From the NCBI GenBank assembly GCA_003602535.1, contig QQSA01000061.1, positions 1,543-18,331 of the forward strand: a stretch of DNA of 16,789 nucleotides, in the 5' to 3' direction. The position numbers and the translations under genes are program-made. This DNA comes from Candidatus Poseidoniales archaeon. Lineage in GTDB: Archaea; Thermoplasmatota; Poseidoniia; Poseidoniales; Poseidoniaceae. Positions 7,293 to 14,666 of this stretch are shown piece after piece. The notes under the pieces were generated by a model. It ran no database searches. It worked only from the letters and a program-made list of their open reading frames with translations, and was not told where the DNA came from. How positions within the stretch are numbered: the stretch's first letter is position 1; the number at the start of each line of letters is the position of its first letter.

Positions 7293-8271
7293 CTTAGGAG
7301 AGAATATGATCGTAACTCTCTTTGGAGAGTCTCATGGCCCCGCAGTAGGCGCTCTTATAGAAGGGATGCCGCCAAATATTGAGTTTGATTTAGAACAATT
7401 AATCGCCGATATGATTTCTAGAAGGCCTGGTTCCGGACTTGCAAGTAAAAGAAAAGAAACCGACGATGTTGAGATTATGTCGGGAGTGCATGAAGGAAAA
7501 ACGACAGGAATGCCAATTCTACTATTAATCAAAAATCAGGATGTAAGATCAAAAGATTACTCATTTTTACCTTATCAGCCTAGACCAGGTCATGTAGATC
7601 ATCCGATCAATATCAAAACCGGAGGGGCTGCTGACCTGCGCGGGGGCGGTTCTTTCTCTGCAAGATTAACAGCTGGACTTGTCGCTGCTGGGTCTCTGAC
7701 CAGAAGTATAATTCCAGAAGATTGGATTATTGAAACTAAAGTGGGAGCATTAGGAGGACTTGAAGGCGAGGAAGGTATTGCTCTAGCAGAACAAGCTCGC
7801 AAAGAAGGTGATTCATTAGGAAGTCGTGTTGATATGGTTATCTCAGGACTACCTGTAGGTCTGGGAGAACCATGGTTCGATGGACTTGAGCCTGCACTTG
7901 CACGAGCATTGATGTCGATTCCAGCAGCCAGAGCTGTAGAATTCGGAAGGGGTGTAAATGCTGGGAAAATGAGAGGTAGTGCTCATAATGACAAATGGGG
8001 AGTCGATATGTCACTCTCTGAAGGAGCAGATGGAGCATTGGGTGGAATGGCAAGTGGTGCACCAATTCATGTACGAATAACCTTCAAACCACCAAGTGGA
8101 ATTTCATTACCACAAGAAACATTCAATCAAATATCAGGAATGATGGAAGAGTTAGCAATCAAAGGTAGGCATGACCCGGTTATCGCCCCTAGAGCACGTC
8201 CTGTTGTAGAGGCAGTAGCACGTCTGGTGCTAGCAGACCTTGGAATACAGGGAGGATACATCGATGGATGA
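7282..8271 (+). CDS. aroC: Chorismate synthase
   Basis: This converts 5-enolpyruvylshikimate 3-phosphate to chorismate using reduced FMN and is the last common step to Phe, Tyr, Trp and other aromatics. Counting from 7282 (329 residues), the motifs are TLFGESHGPAVG (12-23, with catalytic H18), SRRPGSG (46-52), EGKTTGMPI (71-79), RPGHVDHP (101-108, with the second catalytic His H104), LRGGGSFSARLTAG (119-132), IPAARAVEFG (213-222) and GRHDPVIAPRA (295-305). The frame is open from a TTG at 7273, but ATG 7282 or 7288 gives the short N-terminus normal for the family. It follows shikimate kinase after a 42-base gap, and its 3' end overlaps aspartate kinase by 8 bases. It is slightly shorter than the usual 350-390 residues but has no missing catalytic block. 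Confidence 0.93.
   Translation: MRMSLGENMIVTLFGESHGPAVGALIEGMPPNIEFDLEQLIADMISRRPGSGLASKRKETDDVEIMSGVHEGKTTGMPILLLIKNQDVRSKDYSFLPYQPRPGHVDHPINIKTGGAADLRGGGSFSARLTAGLVAAGSLTRSIIPEDWIIETKVGALGGLEGEEGIALAEQARKEGDSLGSRVDMVISGLPVGLGEPWFDGLEPALARALMSIPAARAVEFGRGVNAGKMRGSAHNDKWGVDMSLSEGADGALGGMASGAPIHVRITFKPPSGISLPQETFNQISGMMEELAIKGRHDPVIAPRARPVVEAVARLVLADLGIQGGYIDG
8250..8256 (+). promoter_or_regulatory. Shine-Dalgarno site setting the aspartate kinase start
   Basis: GGGAGGA inside the end of aroC lies 7 bases before the ATG at 8264. It supports 8264 over the in-frame TTG at 8240 and suggests translational coupling of aroC and lysC. Confidence 0.75.
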
Positions 8272-9499
8272 TTTCATTGTACACAAATTCGGAGGTTCTT
8301 GCCTCAGAGAAGGAAGTGACATCGATAAAATTGCAGATATTATTCAAAATACTCCTGGAAAACCACTTATTGTAGTCTCAGCACTTTGGGGAATGACAGA
8401 TCGGTTGATTCGGGCTGCAAGAGAGCCCCGATATGCAGGACGTCTGGTTAATGATTTGAAATTTCAACACCTTCTATTCGCCCCGGGACTTGATAGTGGT
8501 GAGTTCAAGGAAATGTTCGAGAAAGTAATATCAGGTATATCCAAGGAATTGGTAAAAATTTCAGGAGTAGAGCCATCTCTTCATTCTGAAAATCTAATTT
8601 TAGCAGCAGGCGAGAGATTGAGTGCACTGGCTGTTGCCCACCGCCTCAGGACATTAGGAATTGATGCTCATCCATTTGGAGCAGAAGACATTGGACTCAA
8701 ATTAAAAGGAAAAGGAAGAGCAAGTCAGATAGATATTGCAGCGTCGTCTAAATCCTTGGACCGTGAGAAATTAGTGGGAATACCAATACTGACAGGATGG
8801 TTTGGTGAAGGTGAAGATGGAAACTTGGCGATACTATCTAGAGGTGGATCCGATCATTCAGCTGCTGCTTTCGCTAATTTGATGAACGCTTCAAAATTGA
8901 TTCTATGGAAAGACGTTGACGGAATAAAGAGAATGAACCCACGTTGGGGAATTGAATCTCCAGCAATTCCTTACCTTGGATATGGGCAAGCATCTGAACT
9001 ATCATTACATGGCACCCCCATTATTCATCCAGCCACAGTTTCACCACTTATTGAAGAAGGAATTCCTCTAGAAATAAGGAATATAAATAATCCAAAAATT
9101 GACGCTCCAACAATTATTGGTCCAGATATTGATGCTTCAACAGCTATTGCTATCGGCTGCCAACCAGGTGTTGCAGTAATTACTGATGAAAAACCACTCA
9201 ACAGTGAATTACTCAATAGAATGGAGCAATTTGATATTGCTCCATGGTTAATGCATTCTACTCCGGAAAAAATGAAACTAATCATTCCTACTCATGATCT
9301 TCCAATTCTAGAGGATTTAATCGATGGAAAAATTGAGTATAGAACTGCAATGATATCGATTATAGGAAAATTACCAATCAACATCGAACATGAAGAAGTT
9401 TCAAGAAATAACTACGGAACTAGAATAATAATTGATTCTGAAGACTTATCTTCAACTCTCAAAGAGTTGTATCATTCTTTATTTTCTCTCCAAGACTGA
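8264..9499 (+). CDS. lysC: Aspartate kinase
   Basis: This enzyme phosphorylates L-aspartate to 4-phospho-L-aspartate, the entry to lysine, threonine, methionine and aspartate semialdehyde. Domains: an amino-acid kinase fold at about 4-285 and a C-terminal ACT-type regulatory region at about 295-405. Motifs are HKFGGSCL (7-14), GERLSA (116-121), LSRGGSDHSAAA (191-202), WKDVDGI (215-221) followed by NP, and ELSLHG.PIIHP (245-256). The 411-residue length is near that of monofunctional enzymes, and no homoserine dehydrogenase is fused. Feedback inhibition is likely from the ACT region, but the effector cannot be read from the sequence. Its place at the end of the aromatic run makes sense because aspartate semialdehyde is a substrate of ADH synthase. 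Its 3' end overlaps the convergent membrane-protein gene by 28 bases. Confidence 0.92.
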   Translation: MDDFIVHKFGGSCLREGSDIDKIADIIQNTPGKPLIVVSALWGMTDRLIRAAREPRYAGRLVNDLKFQHLLFAPGLDSGEFKEMFEKVISGISKELVKISGVEPSLHSENLILAAGERLSALAVAHRLRTLGIDAHPFGAEDIGLKLKGKGRASQIDIAASSKSLDREKLVGIPILTGWFGEGEDGNLAILSRGGSDHSAAAFANLMNASKLILWKDVDGIKRMNPRWGIESPAIPYLGYGQASELSLHGTPIIHPATVSPLIEEGIPLEIRNINNPKIDAPTIIGPDIDASTAIAIGCQPGVAVITDEKPLNSELLNRMEQFDIAPWLMHSTPEKMKLIIPTHDLPILEDLIDGKIEYRTAMISIIGKLPINIEHEEVSRNNYGTRIIIDSEDLSSTLKELYHSLFSLQD

Positions 9500-10386
9500 A
9501 TGTGTTTAGGGAGATCTAATGCGAATAGAGCACCTACAATAATGAACACAAACAGTGTTCCCAAAGCCACACCATAAACTGAAATCAATTCTACAGACTC
9601 TTCCATCCTTAGTGCAGTTTGTTCAGAGAATAGTGACACTATGGCAGGTAGAATTGTATTTACAGATAATACCATCATAGCCAGTGTTCCAGCAATCAAT
9701 GGGTTGATTACCAGAGATCTGTGGTACTTTCCAATAATCTTCTTCACATTCATGACATATACTTCACGAGTTCGAATTGAAGTATCTAGCATACTAAATC
9801 TGATTACTCCATTTGATAATTCAAAGTACATGACAAGTAGTACTGCATAAATTACTACTAATATTGTCAATAATAATTGGCTATCTCCAAATCCAAATAC
9901 GTCTTGTGATAGGGATACTTTAGATGATGCAAATCTCATTACTGAAATTATGAAAAGAACATATGAACCTAACATAAAGCGAGCATCTCTACTCATTGTA
10001 CCCCAAAAACCAGTACCTATTGCAGATATAACAACCATAAGTTGCAAGATATTTGCTGCAGTAATGGAACCTGTCATTGCAAACCAAATTGTTCCAACTG
10101 CTGGAGTTACAATATATGTTAGCACACCAAGTGCGATTAGAACTCCATAGCATCCAAGTTGCAGGTTTTGAACCATCTTATCAGCAGGAAGGAACTTCAT
10201 TTTTGGAACCAGTGGTCCACCAAGGAGGCTCTCGATGAAAGATGGGATTTCAACAGTTGGTATTGCATCCTTTGGAATCTCTCCAGTAGATGATGCTGTT
10301 CCCGCTAGTTTCTTTCTTGAAGGAGCAGATGAACGGACAGTCTTTCCATCGTATAGATGTGCTGTGTCTCCTGATTTTGTAGCCAT
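9472..10386 (-). CDS. Six-helix membrane protein of the MoxR/DUF58 module
   Basis: I do not recognise this family. The 304-residue protein has a hydrophilic N-terminal segment of about 70 residues (Lys, Ser and Thr rich, with SFIESLLGGPLVPKMKF near its end) and then about six membrane helices at roughly 75-97, 110-129, 137-154, 169-190, 226-251 and 267-290. There is a polar loop at about 191-225 with several Arg and Lys. No catalytic motif is visible. The start is secure: ATG 10386 follows GGAGGG with a 6-base spacer, and that site touches the stop codon of the DUF58 gene. It is the last gene of the DUF4350-MoxR-DUF58 run and may anchor or partner that module in the membrane. Its 3' end overlaps lysC on the other strand. 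Confidence 0.8.
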   Translation of the reverse strand: MATKSGDTAHLYDGKTVRSSAPSRKKLAGTASSTGEIPKDAIPTVEIPSFIESLLGGPLVPKMKFLPADKMVQNLQLGCYGVLIALGVLTYIVTPAVGTIWFAMTGSITAANILQLMVVISAIGTGFWGTMSRDARFMLGSYVLFIISVMRFASSKVSLSQDVFGFGDSQLLLTILVVIYAVLLVMYFELSNGVIRFSMLDTSIRTREVYVMNVKKIIGKYHRSLVINPLIAGTLAMMVLSVNTILPAIVSLFSEQTALRMEESVELISVYGVALGTLFVFIIVGALFALDLPKHIQSWRENKE

Positions 10387-10398
10387 TCATATCCCTCC

Positions 10399-11712
10399 TC
10401 AGAATCCTCTCGCACCTGCTAAGGCTGTAGATAGGAGCATGTCTGGCTCCCAATCCATTATGTTCACTCCTAAACCTCTGAGTTCACTAATCAGTACATC
10501 TCTTTCAGTCTTCAACACTTCATAACCAGTACGATCTAATCTCTTTGCATCGAATTCGAACTCAAGACTAGATGGTGAAAGAACTGTTACATCGAAATCA
10601 CGAGCTCTGAAGTCTCGCAATGCGTTGACAATTGTTGGATCATCTTCTAGGTTCGATAGAACGATGATCGGGCTTCCTTTGTTTATGTGTGGTAATATGC
10701 GATTAACTACAACTTGAAGTGGGATGTTACCTCGAGCCATAGCACCTGCAAGTTTAGTCAAAATAACGTAGAGTTGCTTCTTTCCAGTATCCCTATCGAC
10801 ACTTACAACTTCATCACCGTAGGTGATCAAACCTACTGAGTCACGACGTCCTAAGAAATACTTAGCAAGACTTGCTGCAGCCCTGGTAGAATATACCAGT
10901 GCATTACGAGATACAGGTCCTGTTTCGGATACGGCTCGAGAATCTACGATTAGGATGATATCGCTAACAGCGTCTCTTTCACGTTCATTGACCATCAGCT
11001 TTCCACTTCTAGCGTATGCTGACCAGTTGATTGCTCTGAATGAATCACCTTCGAAATACTCACGCAGTGAGTAGAACTCTGAACCCGGTCCAGGTTGTCT
11101 GATGTTCACAGCACCTGTGAAAATCTTAGGGACACGGGACTTAACGAATGTTTCTTTGAGATCTTCCATCTTAGGGAACACAAGGAAATCGTTGTAGACA
11201 TGCAATTCCTTTTCCTTGTGAAATAATCCAAATGGGTCTTGTACGCGGACAGCAACCGGTCCAAGACTGTAGAACCCTCTAAGTGGACATTCAACTGTAT
11301 ATTCAATGAAGGTTTCACGACGTGGACCAAGTTCCATCAATATGTAATTCGCACCATCTTTGATGCGCATAACTTCAGGAACTCTGTCTCTTACTTCGAG
11401 AATCTTTCCAAGAGCAGAATGATTTTGCATACGCAAAGTCACTCCTACATCTCCGTCTTCGAAAATTCGAGCACTAGAGAGTTTACGCATTGCAGATACA
11501 TTGGATAGAGAAACTCCTTCTTCCCCTGTCCATTCATCTGCACGCCTGCCGCTTGCAGATACATCTGCGTGACCGCCAAATAATGCAGCCCATGTAAGGA
11601 ACACGAAGATTACTACTGCAATAGTAACTAACTGAGAATTTCTCAAAGTTAAACCAAGCAAATACATTGCAACTGCCAGTGATCCCAGCATTGCACTCTT
11701 ACGGCTCCACAT
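10399..11712 (-). CDS. DUF58 domain protein with vWA-like region
   Basis: DUF58 proteins are partners of MoxR ATPases; the biochemical role is not settled. The 437 residues begin with two membrane helices (about 8-22 and 26-46). A beta-rich extracytoplasmic-type region follows (about 75-200, including ECPLRGFYSLGPVAV and RVQDPFGLF), then the DUF58 core GPGSEFYSLREY..GDSFRAINW (208-230) with LMVNERERD after it. The last part is a von Willebrand factor A-like fold (about 250-380). The metal-site motif reads DSRAVS (257-262), which departs from the canonical DxSxS, so metal binding is uncertain. The open frame extends to a GTG at 11721, but ATG 11712 has the Shine-Dalgarno GAGAGAGGTG six bases upstream and is preferred. 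The gene lies 35 bases after the MoxR stop. Confidence 0.87.
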   Translation of the reverse strand: MWSRKSAMLGSLAVAMYLLGLTLRNSQLVTIAVVIFVFLTWAALFGGHADVSASGRRADEWTGEEGVSLSNVSAMRKLSSARIFEDGDVGVTLRMQNHSALGKILEVRDRVPEVMRIKDGANYILMELGPRRETFIEYTVECPLRGFYSLGPVAVRVQDPFGLFHKEKELHVYNDFLVFPKMEDLKETFVKSRVPKIFTGAVNIRQPGPGSEFYSLREYFEGDSFRAINWSAYARSGKLMVNERERDAVSDIILIVDSRAVSETGPVSRNALVYSTRAAASLAKYFLGRRDSVGLITYGDEVVSVDRDTGKKQLYVILTKLAGAMARGNIPLQVVVNRILPHINKGSPIIVLSNLEDDPTIVNALRDFRARDFDVTVLSPSSLEFEFDAKRLDRTGYEVLKTERDVLISELRGLGVNIMDWEPDMLLSTALAGARGF

Positions 11713-11718
11713 GCTATG

Positions 11719-11728
11719 CACCTCTCTC
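11719..11728 (-). promoter_or_regulatory. Shine-Dalgarno site setting the DUF58 start
   Basis: GAGAGAGGTG on the minus strand ends six bases before ATG 11712. The upstream in-frame GTG at 11721 is part of this site, so it is a poor start. Confidence 0.7.
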
Positions 11729-11747
11729 TAATTTCGATTAAATCCAA

Positions 11748-12932
11748 TCAAACGGTTGGAACAGGTACTTCGCGTAGAATTGTCTGAATAACTTCTCCAG
11801 ATTCCAAACCTTTGATTTGGTGTTCTGGCTTCAGAATAATTCTGTGAGCAAGTGCTAACTCGGATACGGTCTTGATATCATCAGGTGTAACGAAGTCACG
11901 ACCACGCAGAGCTGCTGCTGCACGTGATGTCTTCAGCAATGCCTGAGAACCACGAGGAGAAGAACCGACTAGAACACGAGGATCTTCACGAGTTCTGGTT
12001 ACAATCTCAACCATGTACATACGTAGAGCAGGGTCGACATAGATGTCTTCACATGCTTGTTGCATAGCAATAACACGTTGTGGGTCAGTAATGACGTCGA
12101 CATCGACAGCATCCTTACCACGGTTAATACGTCGTGATAGAATTTCATCTTCATCCGCACGGTCAGGATATCCGACACTCATCTTGAACATGAAACGATC
12201 CAACTGCGCTTCAGGCAGAGGGTAGGTTCCTTCTTGCTCAACAGGGTTTTGTGTCGCCATAACAATGAACGGAGCTGGTAGTTTGTGAGTGACTGTTCCG
12301 ATAGTCACCTGCTTCTCTTGCATAGCCTCAAGCAGAGCTGCTTGAGTCTTAGGAGGAGCACGGTTAATCTCGTCAGCTAGTAGCAGGTTACAGAATAATG
12401 GACCTGGCTTGAAAGTGAATTCACCCTTCTTAGCATCATAGATGTTAGTTCCGGTGATATCAGCAGGTAGCAAATCCGGTGTAAACTGAACACGCTTGAA
12501 ATCACAACCTAACGCATCTGCGAAAGTATTGGTCATCAATGTCTTAGCAAGTCCTGGATAATCTTCGAACAGTAAGTTACCATTCGACAGAATATTGATC
12601 AGAACATTGTCAATAACGTGTGACTTACCGATAATTACTTTCTGGACTTCGGCGCTAATCGCTTGCGATATCGCTCCGACGGCCTGAAGGCGTTCACGGA
12701 CTTCTGGGCTACTCTGGTGTTTAGGCTGTGCCTGTGCCGGGGCTGGTGCTGCTGGTGCAGGTGCTGCAGGGGCTGGGGCCGGTGCTGCTGGGGCTGGAGC
12801 CACTGGGGCTGGTGCCGGTGCAGGTGCAGGCGCTGGTGGCGCTGCTGGGGCCGGGGCCGGTGCTGGCGGTGCTGCTGGTGCAGGTGGTGCCGGCGCAGGG
12901 GGGGCTGCGGGTGGTGGTGGTGCTGGCTGCAT
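11748..12932 (-). CDS. MoxR-family AAA+ ATPase with Pro/Ala-rich N-terminal extension
   Basis: MoxR AAA+ ATPases act as chaperone-like remodelling enzymes, often with vWA/DUF58 partners. Residues 1-70 are almost only Pro and Ala (APAP and PAPAP runs), probably an extended stalk. A normal MoxR core follows: Walker A DYPGLAKT (124-131), Walker B LLLADEIN (183-190), sensor 1 ATQNP (226-230), QLDRFMF (243-249) and sensor 2 GSSPRGS (323-329), then the C-terminal lid. Without the tail the length is the usual 320 or so. In Walker A, Asp replaces the first Gly, as in some other MoxR-like proteins. The start at 12932 is supported by an excellent Shine-Dalgarno site, so the Pro/Ala segment is translated and not a mis-called leader. 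It lies 19 bases after the DUF4350 gene. Confidence 0.92.
   Translation of the reverse strand: MQPAPPPPAAPPAPAPPAPAAPPAPAPAPAAPPAPAPAPAPAPVAPAPAAPAPAPAAPAPAAPAPAQAQPKHQSSPEVRERLQAVGAISQAISAEVQKVIIGKSHVIDNVLINILSNGNLLFEDYPGLAKTLMTNTFADALGCDFKRVQFTPDLLPADITGTNIYDAKKGEFTFKPGPLFCNLLLADEINRAPPKTQAALLEAMQEKQVTIGTVTHKLPAPFIVMATQNPVEQEGTYPLPEAQLDRFMFKMSVGYPDRADEDEILSRRINRGKDAVDVDVITDPQRVIAMQQACEDIYVDPALRMYMVEIVTRTREDPRVLVGSSPRGSQALLKTSRAAAALRGRDFVTPDDIKTVSELALAHRIILKPEHQIKGLESGEVIQTILREVPVPTV
12735..12926 (-). repeat. Low-complexity GC-rich repeat coding for the Pro/Ala tail of MoxR
   Basis: About 64 codons are built almost entirely of CCN and GCN, giving irregular short repeats of gct, ggt, gca and ggc units on the plus strand. 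The tract is far richer in G+C than its surroundings. It mixes several synonymous codons, so the peptide composition is kept without exact DNA repeats. It also produces long false open frames on the opposite strand. Confidence 0.8.
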
Positions 12933-12940
12933 GTCTTGTT

Positions 12941-12949
12941 ACCTCCTTA
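12941..12949 (-). promoter_or_regulatory. Shine-Dalgarno site of the MoxR gene
   Basis: TAAGGAGGT on the minus strand lies 8 bases before ATG 12932 and 2 bases after the stop of the DUF4350 gene. It fixes the start of MoxR ahead of the Pro/Ala tract. Confidence 0.8.
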
Positions 12950-12951
12950 GG

Positions 12952-14532
12952 TTACTTTCCCCAACGTCGAATTTGTTGCAGTAATTGCCTTAATTCTTCG
13001 TTGGAGTATGAACGTTGTTGAGAATACAACAACTCGATTAGACGAGGATCCTTAACCAAGGATTGGATTTCGCCTGGGGTTTTCCTGGCCATTTCATCAC
13101 GGGTCAGGTCGTTAAATTGCCGTACTTTTGCCATCATAGCTTCTCGTACACGTTGTAAATATTTGCTGGGGTCTACTTTGTTTGGACGTTCTCTAAATCT
13201 TGTCAAATCGAAAATATGACGCCAATTTTCTTTCTCAGGAACAACCATTATTGCGATTGAAAGTAAAGCCATCAAGTTGAGGACAATCAACCATTTGAGT
13301 AAAGTATCGCTGGTTAGCATTACTATTGCGCCCATAGCTTCAGTAAATGGAGATGACATTGCTGAGGTTACGTGACGTGACTCATCAAAAACGATGTAGA
13401 AATTACTATTTTCGCTAGTTATTACAGTGGATATTTCATCATTCTCATGTTCCATCATATCTCTGATTAGAGTTACGAAGTAATCTTCATTGCCATTCCA
13501 TGCTGTTGAAGAGGAATCTGCAGATTGTAAGAGTGAATTCCAACAGGACCTACTCCCATAAAGTGTTGATTCGCATTGTTCCTTTCCAGTAACTTCAGCA
13601 TCTGAGGCATCCCAAAGATGGTTTGCGAAAACTGAATGGTCTGAAATGAAAACTATACTGCCTGTAACATCAACTTCGCCTTCTCTTATCCCCTTGACTT
13701 GATCAATAGTGTCAATTCCAGGGTAATCCATTCTAACAATCAACCCGGTATTATTCCCACCAAGTGGCCTATTTTCTGGATCATTTACATCGAAGTTGTT
13801 ATCTTTCGCAAGGAAAGCAGAACCTGATGCATGTGCGAGAACTTTGACATTCCTATCTGGATTTTCAAGGTCTAGTACTTGGATAGCAGTTGGTCTATGG
13901 AATAATACTGGAAGTGCACAGTCGTCATATTTGCTACTGTCCGATAAGTCATCTGAACTGCAGTAAGGCCTCTTCTCAAAATCATCTTCCCAAACCTTGT
14001 TTACGCCAGCTACTGTCCAGATTTTTCTTGCATCTTCTTCTTCTGCTTCACCAGTGGATGTGGAAACTTCGTAATATCGGTTAGGATCTACTAACGGAGA
14101 ATCTGAAAATTTAACATCGAACTTCTCGGCTACAGTCTGGGCATTTGTTGAGTTTGAGGCAATTATTACCTTACCTCCTTTTTCTGTAACGAATTCATGA
14201 ATAGCCTCAGCCTCTGCGTTGTCGAATGGCTTTTCTGGAGCAGCAATTATTAGCATAGTACGGTGAGGTTCTCTCCAATCATTTACTAACATAGGCGTTG
14301 ACATTGTGTTAGCAACTATGTAATCCATGCCGCCGTCTCCTAAGTCTTCTCTCATTGAAGATATTTGTTGATATTGAAGATTTGTTTCCTCATCGGTAAC
14401 GTATGCAGAAAACACTGTCTGCTTATCTGAAGCAGTGATTATTATGACAGTGGTGGAAAGTAACATGGCCACGATGAAACCTACCAGAAGCCAAGTTTCT
14501 AACTTGACACCAGTTGCCTCTTCTTCAGCCAT
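12952..14532 (-). CDS. DUF4350-like membrane protein, first gene of the MoxR operon
   Basis: The function is unknown. The 526-residue protein has a membrane helix at about 13-34 and a large soluble domain at about 35-400. A second helix lies at about 411-432, and a charged C-terminal tail (about 435-526) ends in RQLLQQIRRWGK. The segment LIIAAPEKPFDNAEAEAI (94-111) followed by FVTEKGGKVIIAS resembles the start of DUF4350/GldG-type glutamine-amidotransferase-like folds, which often sit beside MoxR and DUF58 genes. VFDESRH (381-387) is where that family has its conserved D/E-H motif. Between two helices the soluble part is probably outside the cell and the tail inside. The frame is open to 14592, but ATG 14532 has AAGAGGTG seven bases upstream and avoids an unlikely Cys-rich leader. 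Confidence 0.8.
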   Translation of the reverse strand: MAEEEATGVKLETWLLVGFIVAMLLSTTVIIITASDKQTVFSAYVTDEETNLQYQQISSMREDLGDGGMDYIVANTMSTPMLVNDWREPHRTMLIIAAPEKPFDNAEAEAIHEFVTEKGGKVIIASNSTNAQTVAEKFDVKFSDSPLVDPNRYYEVSTSTGEAEEEDARKIWTVAGVNKVWEDDFEKRPYCSSDDLSDSSKYDDCALPVLFHRPTAIQVLDLENPDRNVKVLAHASGSAFLAKDNNFDVNDPENRPLGGNNTGLIVRMDYPGIDTIDQVKGIREGEVDVTGSIVFISDHSVFANHLWDASDAEVTGKEQCESTLYGSRSCWNSLLQSADSSSTAWNGNEDYFVTLIRDMMEHENDEISTVITSENSNFYIVFDESRHVTSAMSSPFTEAMGAIVMLTSDTLLKWLIVLNLMALLSIAIMVVPEKENWRHIFDLTRFRERPNKVDPSKYLQRVREAMMAKVRQFNDLTRDEMARKTPGEIQSLVKDPRLIELLYSQQRSYSNEELRQLLQQIRRWGK

Positions 14533-14539
14533 TTCTAGA

Positions 14540-14547
14540 CACCTCTT
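14540..14547 (-). promoter_or_regulatory. Shine-Dalgarno site setting the DUF4350 gene start
   Basis: AAGAGGTG on the minus strand ends seven bases before ATG 14532. It favours that start over 14592, which also lies upstream of the transcription start predicted from the TATA-like box. Confidence 0.7.
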
Positions 14548-14593
14548 ATTCGGCTGCGAACAAACGCAACAACTTTCGCAACTTCGCCACACT

Positions 14594-14600
14594 CATATAG
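14594..14600 (-). promoter_or_regulatory. TATA-like box of the DUF4350-MoxR operon
   Basis: CTATATG on the minus strand predicts transcription starting near 14573, with a leader of about 40 bases that includes the Shine-Dalgarno site. It lies in the 134-base gap after the secreted-protein gene. Confidence 0.4.
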
Positions 14601-14620
14601 ATTATCGTGGCTTGCTCAAA

Positions 14621-14650
14621 AGTATCATCCAATATCGCGGAGTATCATCC
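14621..14650. repeat. Two 10-base direct repeats 20 bases apart upstream of the MoxR operon
   Basis: agtatcatcc occurs at 14621-14630 and again at 14641-14650, separated by aatatcgcgg. The start-to-start distance of 20 bases is close to two helical turns, which puts both copies on one face of the DNA. They lie just upstream of the TATA-like box of the DUF4350-MoxR operon, where an archaeal activator or repressor could bind. Confidence 0.5.
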
Positions 14651-14666
14651 CCGAAATTAGTCATTA

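Noticed and set aside
7391..7680. Variant RGGGSFSAR and GHVDHP motifs in chorismate synthase as a possible loss of function
   Set aside because: Both catalytic histidines remain, and GGG.FS.RLTA forms are, as I recall, normal in a clade of AroC proteins.
8240..8263. TTG start for aspartate kinase
   Set aside because: ATG 8264 has GGGAGGA seven bases upstream and gives the normal short lead to the KFGGS motif.
12663..13021. Overlapping plus-strand open frames rich in Trp, Cys and Arg or in Leu and Val
   Set aside because: They are antisense readings of the Pro/Ala tract of MoxR, whose strong Shine-Dalgarno site and AAA+ core prove the minus strand.
14533..14592. Extended start of the DUF4350 gene giving a Cys-rich 20-residue leader
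   Set aside because: ATG 14532 has a well-placed Shine-Dalgarno site, and the TATA-like box predicts transcription starting downstream of 14592.
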